Origin: Desulfurococcales archaeon ex4484_217_1
GTDB lineage: Archaea; Thermoproteota; Thermoprotei_A; EX4484-217-1
Assembly (NCBI GenBank): GCA_002254745.1
Contig: NJED01000010.1
Location: forward strand, 1 to 12,096
Length of the DNA: 12,096 nt
Direction: 5' to 3'
Numbering within the stretch: position 1 is the first letter of the stretch; every line of letters begins with the position of its first letter. Position numbers and translations under genes: made by a program. Under the pieces are notes generated by a model, which was not told where the DNA came from, did not search any database, and saw only the letters and a list, made by a program, of their open reading frames with translations. This document shows positions 6,757 to 12,096 of this stretch, piece by piece.

Positions 6757-7646
6757 TAACAAGACCCTGGTTCATTTCCCACCTTAACAATATATGACCC
6801 TACTGGAACAGATAAATCTCTTGCTATGACCTCACATTTAGCTTTCAATAGATAAGCAACAGGTTTTCTTATTATTCTTTCAGTAGTCAAATGTTCATAA
6901 TGAGCCATACCCTTTGCTATAACTACATCGGCTGATGAAATTTCATTCAGTACTTTACTGCATGTTTCTTCAGGGAATATACTTGACGAATCACTTCCCG
7001 TCTCTATAAGCATTGCTTTCCTGTGAAAGCCTAGTTTCAGAGCCTCCTCATATGTTATATCATTCTGAAAACTTCCACTTTTCACCACAACTATAACTTT
7101 CTTACCTAAGTTTGCAAGTTCATCTACGAGAAGTTTATCAAATACTGCTTCGCCAGCATTGTCAAGCAAATAGACAATCTTCCTAGATCCCATAATCATT
7201 TGAATAAGTATTTTAGTATCATCTATATGTATATTCATAGTATTTATTTCAGCCAATATTTTATCAATATCGTATTTATAACCAGCAACTCCAAAATCTA
7301 GAGCATTACCTAGAACAGCTAACTTTATGAGAAAACGTAGTTTTTCTCTAACTTCATACGTAGTTAATTCCTTCTTTATCTTCTTGACGAAGCTAAGCGC
7401 TATTCTATTAGCTTTCTCTTTCTCTTTAGCATAAGGATCCCTATACCCTGAGAGTTCTTTAAGAATACGGAAAGTTTGCGTAGCTAACCTTGTTATATTG
7501 GCTTCAGCGTTCACGTAAGAGGCTAAGTACTTTAAAATATGTCTTAGAATGAGAAATTTCTTCTGCTCGGTTATAGGTAGCTCGTGGAGTTCACGCGTTC
7601 TTACAGTGATAATGCAGGGTATGCATGCAGTATCTATTTTAACCAT
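6756..7646 (-). CDS. DUF89 protein (ARMT1/damage-control phosphatase family)
   Basis: This 296-residue member of the DUF89 family (COG1578) is from a group of metal-dependent phosphatases thought to remove damaged or excess phosphometabolites. Seen here are C8-x2-C11 (CIPC) as in archaeal members, GNALDF at 113-118, LDNAGE at 161-166 (the metal-binding Asp-Asn pair D162/N163), K189 and the ND of FQNDITYE (N195, D196). The usual GNYE-like segment near 246-251 reads GMAHYE, an altered motif. I start at ATG 7646 because GAGGT lies eight bases upstream; an ATG five codons earlier (7661) lacks an SD. It follows mrp after about 100 bp that hold a candidate C/D sRNA, and is coupled to the MBL hydrolase. 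The substrate is unknown. Confidence 0.88.
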   Translation of the reverse strand: MVKIDTACIPCIITVRTRELHELPITEQKKFLILRHILKYLASYVNAEANITRLATQTFRILKELSGYRDPYAKEKEKANRIALSFVKKIKKELTTYEVREKLRFLIKLAVLGNALDFGVAGYKYDIDKILAEINTMNIHIDDTKILIQMIMGSRKIVYLLDNAGEAVFDKLLVDELANLGKKVIVVVKSGSFQNDITYEEALKLGFHRKAMLIETGSDSSSIFPEETCSKVLNEISSADVVIAKGMAHYEHLTTERIIRKPVAYLLKAKCEVIARDLSVPVGSYIVKVGNEPGSC

Positions 7647-7654
7647 AATGATAA

Positions 7655-7659
7655 ACCTC
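7655..7659 (-). promoter_or_regulatory. Shine-Dalgarno GAGGT that fixes the DUF89 start at 7646
   Basis: On the minus strand GAGGT lies eight bases before ATG 7646 and falls inside the first codons of the alternative longer frame from ATG 7661. The resulting N-terminus, MVKIDTACIPC, is like that of other DUF89 proteins. Confidence 0.6.
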
Positions 7660-7696
7660 ATTTCAACTTAGTGTAGTATAAGTTCTTGAAGCTTAA

Positions 7697-7759
7697 GGTA
7701 TCAGTATTTAGCCTGCTCTTCATCCTAAATGTCCGTTCGTGGTCCTCTCATCAACTACC
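7697..7759 (-). ncRNA. Candidate C/D box sRNA overlapping the mrp stop codon
   Basis: Read on the minus strand this 63-nt element has the layout of an archaeal methylation guide. It runs: stem GGTAG, box C TTGATGA (7754-7748), 12-nt guide GAGGACCACGAA, box D' CGGA, 5-nt spacer, box C' AGGATGA (7726-7720), 15-nt guide, box D CTGA (7704-7701), stem TACC. The ends pair as AAGGTA/TACCTT, and after a small internal loop AAGCT/AGCTT pair as well, giving a stem over 7689-7768. Box C contains the mrp stop (TGA TGA), an arrangement known for archaeal C/D sRNAs. Boxes C, C' and D' each deviate from consensus and the second guide is slightly long. By the N+5 rule the D' guide would direct methylation of the U in a target beginning UUCGU. 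The RNA target is unidentified. Confidence 0.65.
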
Positions 7760-8581
7760 TTCTAGCTTACTGATTATTTTTCTAGCTATTTTAAATATTT
7801 CCCTCGTAGTTTCACTATTCGAGAACATTTTCACGTAAGGTTTGCCCTTATCATTAGCCTCATTAATCCTCGGGTCCAAGGGTATTCTACCCAAGAGTTC
7901 TACGCTTAGTTTTCTAGCTAAAATTTCGCCACCACTTTTACCGAGCGGGTATTCTACGTGACCGCATACTGGGCACTTGTAGTAACTCATATTTTCAACA
8001 ATACCTATAATTGGTATGTTAAGCTTCTTTGCAAAACCTGCTGCCCTCTTAACGTCCAGTAATGATACTTCAGAGGGTATGGTCACTAAGATTATGCCAT
8101 CAAGATTTGGAACTTCTTGAGCTATACTTAATGGTTCATCGCCTGTTCCAGGAGGTAAATCTATTACGAAATAATCAAGTTCTCCCCAGTTAACCTCAGC
8201 TAGTAGCTGCCTAATCGCCGTTATTTTTAATGGACCACGCCAGATAATTGGCGCCTCACTATCAGTTACCATGAGATCCAACGAAATAACTTTAACACCA
8301 TAGCCTGTCATAACAGGCTCTATACCCCTGGGCCCTGCGTAAATTGATTTTCCCCTAACACCTAAAATCTTAGGTATATCGGGTCCATGAAAATCAGCAT
8401 CAAAAACGCACACTTTCCTGCCTAGATCAGCTAACGCTACGGAGATGTTTGCAGCAAAAAAGCTTTTACCTACACCTCCCTTACCGCTCATGATAACGAT
8501 TTTATGTTTTATTTTCTCAAAACGTTCAGCTATAAGTTTACGTTGAGCAGCAATTATTTTTTGGAAACCTCGAACATCCAT
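7751..8581 (-). CDS. apbC: Mrp/NBP35-family iron-sulfur cluster carrier ATPase
   Basis: This P-loop ATPase binds and transfers Fe-S clusters to apo-proteins in the cytoplasm. The 276 residues include the deviant Walker A GKGGVGKS (33-40), DADFHGPDIP (61-70), the Walker B-like DLPPGTGDEP (141-150), the VENMSYYKCPVC motif with the cluster-bridging C203 and C206, and the family ending GRIPLDPRI. The length is normal. A very strong SD (GGGGGTGA) lies nine bases before the ATG at 8581. It lies downstream of the broken DUF2070 gene with a 36-bp gap and upstream of DUF89, all on the minus strand. Its stop codon TGA forms part of box C of the candidate sRNA, so the mrp messenger may also be the sRNA precursor. 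The function is secure; client proteins are unknown. Confidence 0.93.
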   Translation of the reverse strand: MDVRGFQKIIAAQRKLIAERFEKIKHKIVIMSGKGGVGKSFFAANISVALADLGRKVCVFDADFHGPDIPKILGVRGKSIYAGPRGIEPVMTGYGVKVISLDLMVTDSEAPIIWRGPLKITAIRQLLAEVNWGELDYFVIDLPPGTGDEPLSIAQEVPNLDGIILVTIPSEVSLLDVKRAAGFAKKLNIPIIGIVENMSYYKCPVCGHVEYPLGKSGGEILARKLSVELLGRIPLDPRINEANDKGKPYVKMFSNSETTREIFKIARKIISKLEGS

Positions 8582-8617
8582 TTAAATTGGTCACCCCCTT
8601 CTGTTATAAAGTAAGTA

Positions 8618-9091
8618 CTATAAGAACATTAGGAATATTATTGGAATAACATATGCGATAACATTAAATAAGGCAAGACCAGAACTGCCTAGGGTTTTAG
8701 ACGTAAAGTCTATACGGTAGTAGCGGAGCTCGCACTTTCCTAGGTCTGCTAACGCTCTTCTTCCAGCTTTCACAATATTAGACAATATGATATCATTACA
8801 TAAGCTTGCACCAACGGGTATGTATGTATGTTTCCCTGTAATCAAACCTGTTTTTTCATGGTTATCCGTTGTTAATAGTTCAGCATAGCTTACTTTTAAT
8901 GAAGTTTTTAAAGCCGAAATAACCTTCTTTCTAAAAGCATTTAAAGCGTTATTACCGTCCACTATGGCTAACATGAGTATCTCTTCTCCAGCTTTAATGG
9001 CGATTGCATAGATCCTATCTGAGCACACATCAGGGCATTTCAAAAGCCTACTATCCCTAGCCTCGCCTAATCCTAACTCTAAAGGATACAT
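8618..9091 (-). pseudogene. DUF2070 membrane protein, C-terminal fragment (frame 1)
   Basis: This 157-codon frame holds the soluble end of a DUF2070 (COG3356) protein: YPLELGLGEARDSR, a conserved IVDGNNALNAFRKKVISAL stretch, LLTTDNHEKTG, and a last hydrophobic helix (about 138-157) that closes the protein. It is in the same frame as the N-terminal fragment (start codons 1038 bp apart), but the two are separated by a stretch readable only in another frame. Its ATG overlaps the TAA of the middle fragment (TAATG), so translation by reinitiation is possible. On its own it lacks the start of its domain. It is either part of a decayed gene or, less likely, a subunit of a split protein. Confidence 0.75.
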
Positions 9092-9255
9092 TAAGGCATA
9101 TTGTTGTGTGCTTCAACAATGAGGGCATCTTTCAACCCCAGCTTACGAGCATAGTTCTCTACTTCTTCATTTAGTATTTCAGGCAAGTCATCTATGCCCT
9201 TATCATTAGATAATATGAACATAGGAGATTTCTCAAGAGGTATATATAAAACACT
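9091..9255 (-). pseudogene. DUF2070 middle fragment in the shifted frame
   Basis: A short frame, open from 9255 down to the TAA at 9093-9091, encodes PLEKSPMFILSNDKG, then IDDLPEIL and ALIVEAHNN. It reads as the missing centre of the DUF2070 protein; the (D/E)AHN motif is a family landmark as I remember it. An ATG at 9222 would give a 43-residue peptide. Frame crossings are pinned narrowly: from the N-terminal frame between 9255 and 9235 (a +1 shift near TGTTTTATATATACC), and into the C-terminal frame between 9112 and 9093 (a -1 shift). It is too short to be a separate gene by ordinary criteria. Confidence 0.65.
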
Positions 9256-10129
9256 CTATTTTAGCAACATCTAATGAGGATACTAAGTCGTTTATATGAG
9301 TCGTGGCAGTATGAAATATAACCACTGGTGCCTCAAGTTTTTTCTCTAATATTTCTTTGAATATTGATATATATTTAGAACTGCCAACGTTTCTTAAAGG
9401 ACCCGAGTGAATTAATGTAGATAGAAGTATTCCTTTTAGTTTATTGTCTTTAATTATAGCATAGAGTTTTACCCACAAATTTTTAGTTACTCCATATTTT
9501 TGTAAAATATTCTCAAGTATTCTAGGATCATGTGCAAACCATAAGTCTAGAAAGCTTTTGGCTAAAAGTCTGCTATTAACACCAAGAACTTTTCCCGAAA
9601 TACTATAATATAGTCCTGCTAAAAATAGGCAAGCTATAAGGGAAGGAAAGATAAATGAACTACAGTGTCTTACATCATTTGCTAAAGGAGATAGTAGAAG
9701 ATAATACATCACTATGGCTAAAGAAGTATTTAGCAAAGTTAAGACCTTATTTTCAGGAATGAGCAGTATAAATATAATGAACGTAGAAGATATATACGTT
9801 ACCAAGTATGGGACATTAATATTGATGGTAAATGATGCTAGAACATCCATTATTAAGGACAAATACAGCACATAAGTTAGTAACAGTAAGAACCTTCGTG
9901 CATAATTCATTTTAGCAATAACGGTTTTTCTAAGAACGAGATATAGTAGACCATTATTCACAATAATGGCGATAAGAGATAATGGGGTAAAAGTCCCTCG
10001 TAGGTAAAGAACAGCGGAGTATAGTGTAAGACCGAGAATGTATATCGTGACTAATATTCTGGTTTCTGGCGACTTGAAAAGATATTTAGAATAATACTTC
10101 GAGATACGTTCTTCAGAAAGCTCATGCAT
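9233..10129 (-). pseudogene. DUF2070 membrane protein, N-terminal fragment
   Basis: This 298-codon fragment begins MHELSEERISKYYSKYLF and has about six membrane helices between residues 22 and 178, then a soluble part with the family-like motifs LIHSGPLRNVGSS and VVIFHTATTHINDLVSS. It ends early at a TGA (9235-9233) after KIECFIYTS, where the reading frame is lost; the sequence resumes in the +1 frame. DUF2070 proteins are archaeal membrane proteins of unknown role, usually near 600 residues as I recall. The whole 8618-10129 region could supply only about 504, so segments may also be missing at the two breakpoints. GAGG seven bases before the ATG is the SD and lies in a 7-bp inverted repeat. 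The family call is good; the intact function is unknown. Confidence 0.8.
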
Positions 10130-10135
10130 TACTAT

Positions 10136-10178
10136 GCCTCAACGTTATATCTTAGGAGTATCCATGCGGTATTGAGGC
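10136..10178 (-). repeat. Inverted repeat covering the DUF2070 Shine-Dalgarno site
   Basis: GCCTCAA (10136-10142) and TTGAGGC (10172-10178) are perfect 7-bp complements 29 bp apart. On the minus-strand RNA the distal arm contains the GAGG that serves the DUF2070 ATG, and the proximal arm begins within the stop codon of the PRTase gene. Pairing would mask the ribosome site. Confidence 0.4.
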
Positions 10179-10732
10179 TACTTTAAGGTTTTAGGTAGCT
10201 GTACAATAACTTCAATAGGTATATTGACTTCTTTTTTCCACGAATCACCTATACCGACCAATACAACAGCACCGCTAATTATTGCTTTTACCTTCTCTAC
10301 TATTTTAGCCATAGTTCTAAGAGTTCTACCTGTTCTAACTATATCGTCTACTATTAGGACTTCATCCTTTCTTTTTATCATCCTCTTAGGCACATAAAAT
10401 GTTACGATATCTGCAGAGGGGCCTATATATGAGCCTTCAACATAGTCTATTACGTTGATATTTCTAGTTCTACGAGCTATAACTAAAGGTACTTGGAATG
10501 TTAGGGCAATAGCCGTAGCTAAGGGTATGCCATTAACTGCTGGAGCTAATACTTTAGTTACCCTCTTACCAGCGAAGAGCATGTAAACGTGTTGTGCTAT
10601 GTACTGTAACATATATGGGTCAGATAGTATTTGTGAGAGATCAACAAAACCTTCCCCAATAACTTCAAGTTTTTCTAGAATTAGTTTTCTAATATCAACC
10701 ATTTTGTTCAAAGCATTCCATATTCTTTCTGC
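10178..10732 (-). pseudogene. HTH-PRTase regulator, phosphoribosyltransferase part (frameshifted)
   Basis: This is the C-terminal PRTase domain of an archaeal HTH-PRTase protein (PyrE-like; the GfcR group regulates sugar or purine genes in haloarchaea). The PRPP-binding loop is intact: EVLIVDDIVRTGRT, about residues 184-195 of the restored protein. KVLAPAVNGIPLATAIAL precedes it. The reading frame extends upstream to a GTG at 10810, but the extra 28 or so residues (MYRRRFFADILK...) are out-of-frame translation of the HTH region and not homologous. A 16-bp tandem duplication at 10717-10748 separates this part from its HTH. The domain might still be made alone from an internal start such as the ATG in NALNKMVDIR. 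With one copy removed the gene reads 242 residues. Ligand and operon targets are unknown. Confidence 0.85.
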
Positions 10733-10922
10733 TCCATATTCTTTCTGCCTGATCATAGCTTGGTATAATGGATCCTTTAATATATCTGCAAAGAACCGTC
10801 TCCGGTACACCAGTTATTGATGAAAGTTCTTTATATGAGAACATTCGCTTCAAAAGTTTTAATCTCTCAACAACCATAAGGCGAAATCTTAACGCTTCGT
10901 ATTTGTCTGCTGAAACACTCAT
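10695..10922 (-). pseudogene. HTH-PRTase regulator, DNA-binding N-terminal part
   Basis: The true start of the regulator is ATG 10922 (MSVSADKYEALRFRLMVVERL). It carries a helix-turn-helix at about residues 28-50 (FSYKELSSITGVPETVLCRYIKG) followed by SYDQAERIW. After Trp63 the duplicated 16 bp throw the frame, giving SRKNMECFEQNG and a TGA: a 75-residue truncated product made of the HTH alone. Deleting one repeat copy yields QAERIWNALNKMVDIRKL and joins cleanly to the PRTase domain. A GGGG lies about ten bases upstream of the ATG, with AT-rich promoter DNA and a 12-bp palindrome beyond it. The HTH-only product could still bind DNA without ligand control, but this is speculation. Confidence 0.85.
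10717..10748. repeat. Perfect 16-bp tandem duplication inside the HTH-PRTase gene
   Basis: TCCATATTCTTTCTGC occurs at 10717-10732 and again, directly adjoining, at 10733-10748. Sixteen is not a multiple of three, so the extra copy shifts the frame by one. On the coding strand the unit is GCAGAAAGAATATGGA, encoding AERIW. Removal of either copy restores the full protein. Confidence 0.97.
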
Positions 10923-11005
10923 ATAAACTTGGCCCCGCTATAGTTTTGCTATAATTTTTAATTGCCGGTTTAAAAATTTTTTTAGATGCCCCTATATAGG
11001 GAAAA
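10923..11005 (-). promoter_or_regulatory. Promoter region of the HTH-PRTase gene with palindrome and direct repeats
   Basis: On the minus strand an AT-rich TATA-like run (ATTTTTAAA, about 10971-10979) lies some 50 bases before the ATG and would start transcription near 10948. Around that point TATAGC occurs twice, 11 bp apart (10949-10954 and 10938-10943), one helical turn. Upstream, CCCTATATAGGG at 10990-11001 is a perfect 12-bp palindrome, 5 bp after the DUF1922 stop. Either could be an operator, perhaps for the regulator itself. No gene or RNA was seen in this gap. Confidence 0.45.
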
Positions 11006-11254
11006 TTAAATACGTTGTGCTCGATCCTTTAATTTTTCACTACGATAAAGTTCGTGGGCAAGACCTGCTTCTTTAGCTTTTAGGAACCTAACCATTAACC
11101 CTGCTTCTTTTGAGTCTTTAGCTAGCGCTAATGCTTTTAATGAAGAAACCTTAATCCTTTTACCACAGTATGTACAAGTTTTAGTCTTTTGACCCACCTT
11201 TACGGCTAATATTCCCCTGCAAAACGGACATCTTACTATCTTATAGCTTACCAT
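11006..11254 (-). CDS. Small zinc-ribbon protein (DUF1922-like)
   Basis: This 82-residue protein has an N-terminal zinc ribbon, C9-x2-C12 (CPFC) and C27-x2-C30 (CTYC), in strands typical of rubredoxin-like knuckles. A basic helical tail follows (about 38-82: SLKALALAKDSKEAGLMVRFLKAKEAG...). The pattern fits archaeal DUF1922 proteins, and a role with RNA or DNA is often assumed for such ribbons but not shown here. The start is ATG 11254. A TATA-like CTATAAATATT on the minus strand (about 11299-11309) would give a leader of roughly 20 bases. The gene is intact, although its neighbours on both sides (gatB and the HTH-PRTase gene) are broken. Confidence 0.75.
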   Translation of the reverse strand: MVSYKIVRCPFCRGILAVKVGQKTKTCTYCGKRIKVSSLKALALAKDSKEAGLMVRFLKAKEAGLAHELYRSEKLKDRAQRI

Positions 11255-11298
11255 ATTTCATACAACACCATATTTATTTATATTACCTGGATTTGATA

Positions 11299-11309
11299 AT
11301 ATTTATAGT
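11299..11309. promoter_or_regulatory. TATA-like element usable on both strands
   Basis: On the minus strand this stretch reads CTATAAATATT and suits the DUF1922 gene. On the plus strand AATATTTATAG ends about 21 bases before the inverted repeat at 11330, which would place a plus-strand transcript start near the first arm of that repeat. Confidence 0.4.
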
Positions 11310-11329
11310 GGATGATTTAGGGATTAAGT

Positions 11330-11370
11330 GCTGAACGCTGTGATGAGAAACCCACGCAATGACGTTCAGC
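11330..11370 (+). ncRNA. Possible small structured RNA with a box C motif
   Basis: GCTGAACG (11330-11337) and CGTTCAGC (11363-11370) form a perfect 8-bp stem around 25 bases. Just inside the stem on the plus strand is a consensus box C, GTGATGA (11340-11346). It is followed by exactly 12 bases (GAAACCCACGCA) and then ATGA (11359-11362), a near match to box D, directly against the second arm. This resembles one half of a C/D guide RNA, but no second box pair fits well. It could instead be a hairpin that ends the gatB message, since the last arm base lies in the gatB stop codon. No T-run follows on either strand. Confidence 0.3.
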
Positions 11371-11705
11371 TAAATAATGTTTTCGCCTTTCCTTATTCTC
11401 TCTAGTAATTGTACTATGATGTTTTTTGTAACTACCGGGTCAGCTCTGCCTCTGGTGCGTTTCATAACTTGCCCTATGAGGTAATTTATTGCTTTTTCAT
11501 CTTTCAAAGCGTCATGAACCGCCCTTTTATGCTCGCTAAACACTTTTAATATTATAGGTTTCAGCACTTGTTCATCGGATATTCTAAGTAGACCTTTCTC
11601 TCTTACTATTTCCTTAGGTTTCTTACCTGTAACTATCATTTCAGGCAAAATTTCCTTAGCTATCTTAATGCTTATGATTCCGCCATCTAAGAAAATCGTT
11701 GATAA
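11370..11705 (-). pseudogene. gatB: gatB tail-domain fragment (shifted frame)
   Basis: This frame carries the C-terminal YqeY-like tail domain of aspartyl/glutamyl-tRNA amidotransferase subunit B, which helps hold the tRNA: FLDGGIISIKIAKEI, then LPEMIVTGKKPKEIV, then INYLIGQVMKRTRGRADP. Homology begins at about 11694, before the first possible start codon (a TTG at 11648), so it does not look like an independent gene. It is +1 relative to the upstream gatB frame, which stops at 11667-11665. GatB proteins normally have about 25-30 residues between the NDFLRW-like and GxIS.KIAKE segments; here they almost touch, pointing to a deletion of roughly 80 bp. The ending is normal. Confidence 0.8.
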
Positions 11706-12096
11706 TTACATTGGCTACCTTTTTGGGATTCCCACCATAGAGCTTAACTGCTTCTTCAAAAAAGTCAGCTAACTTCTTATTGGAAACTAAGACTGATGCG
11801 TCATACTGGGGGAGGCCATATTCCTTCTGAAATCTCTTTATTCTTTCATCAGGGAGTTCAGGCATACGCTTAGCTATTTTTTCAATATAGTCATCCGTTA
11901 TTATTATGGGGGGAATGTCAGCTTCGGGGAAGTATCTGTAATCTTGTTCTTCCTCCTTTACCCTTAATGGTACAGTTACTTTTCTTACATCGTCCCAGTG
12001 TCTGGTTTCACTTCTAACACTTACTCCCTTGAGGAACGCTTCCTTTTGCCTTAATACTTCATAAGCAAGTGCTTTTTCGACATCCTTTACAGATCC
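11665..12096 (-). pseudogene. gatB: gatB, Asp/Glu-tRNA amidotransferase subunit B, central part (truncated by frameshift)
   Basis: The frame is open from the right edge (12096) for 143 codons, so the catalytic N-terminal half lies outside the window. Recognisable GatB segments are YEVLRQKEAF, VSVRSETRHWDD, the highly conserved EEEQDYRYFPEADIPP, ELPDERIKRFQKEYGLPQYDA, VLVSNKKLADFFEEAVKLYGG and KKVANVIINDFLRW. The enzyme, with GatA and GatC, converts Asp-tRNA(Asn) or Glu-tRNA(Gln) to the amide form, and GatB binds the tRNA and makes the ammonia tunnel. After NDFLRW the frame ends in RNHKH and TAA, and the tail domain continues one frame over after an apparent deletion. A GatB without its tail should work poorly, so the break is surprising for a normally important gene. 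Confidence 0.88.

Noticed and set aside
6757..6762. TTG start of the MBL gene two codons upstream of the ATG
   Set aside because: A TTG start directly against the SD is less likely than ATG 6756 in a TAATG overlap.
10717..10748. CRISPR or satellite interpretation of the repeated 16 bp
   Set aside because: Only two adjoining copies without spacer, within a coding frame; a tandem duplication explains it fully.
10733..10810. N-terminal extension MYRRRFFADILK of the PRTase fragment from a GTG at 10810
   Set aside because: It is the HTH coding region read in the wrong frame; similarity to the regulator only resumes after the duplication.
10599..10820. Plus-strand open frame of 73 codons over the HTH-PRTase gene
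   Set aside because: Antisense shadow that spans the 16-bp duplication; no SD and no protein features.
10800..10830. ATTGATGA on the plus strand inside the HTH coding region as a box C
   Set aside because: No matching box D at guide distance and no stem; it is ordinary coding sequence of the HTH.
1..12096. Mobile element, prophage, toxin-antitoxin or defence system
   Set aside because: No transposase, integrase, terminal repeats, CRISPR repeats or defence motifs were found; genes are chromosomal housekeeping or conserved hypothetical types.

Overview
The window looks like a chromosomal piece of a thermophilic archaeon of the Thermoproteota (Crenarchaeota) type. The signs are an archaeal PCNA sliding clamp, a geranylgeranyl reductase of the membrane-lipid pathway, an HTH-phosphoribosyltransferase regulator, DUF2070 and DUF1922 proteins, gatB, AT-rich DNA (roughly 35-40% G+C by eye), TATA-type promoters, GGTGA/GAGG Shine-Dalgarno sites, and a C/D box guide RNA. 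No phage, transposon, CRISPR or tRNA gene is visible, and no gap without a gene exceeds about 150 bp.

Left part (1-1446). The start of an unrecognised minus-strand gene runs off the left edge and is divergent from pcn (PCNA). pcn converges, with 7 bp between stops, on a small cysteine-rich protein gene.

Minus-strand operon 1 (5296 down to 1195), in transcription order: DUF72 protein, a 79-residue two-helix membrane protein, a membrane GT2 glycosyltransferase (4-bp overlap), geranylgeranyl reductase, and the cysteine-rich protein. A membrane glycosyltransferase with its own small partner, next to a lipid reductase, suggests a role in glycolipid or lipid-linked sugar synthesis (inference).

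Middle (5297-8581). A divergent promoter region serves DUF72 and a plus-strand YkgJ-type CxxCxxCC protein, whose stop overlaps the stop of a metallo-beta-lactamase-fold hydrolase within CTAG. That hydrolase is coupled (TAATG) behind a DUF89 protein. Upstream lies an Mrp/NBP35 iron-sulfur ATPase whose stop codon is embedded in box C of a strong candidate C/D box sRNA.

Right part (8618-12096). Here three of four genes are broken. A DUF2070 membrane protein is split over three frames with compensating shifts. The HTH-PRTase regulator carries a perfect 16-bp tandem duplication whose removal restores a 242-residue protein. gatB has an apparent internal deletion of about 80 bp plus a frameshift at the border of its tail domain. 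The small zinc-ribbon DUF1922 gene between them is intact. This cluster of indels, against intact genes to the left, is the most unusual aspect of the window. It could be real gene decay, a set of slippage-prone switches, or assembly error.
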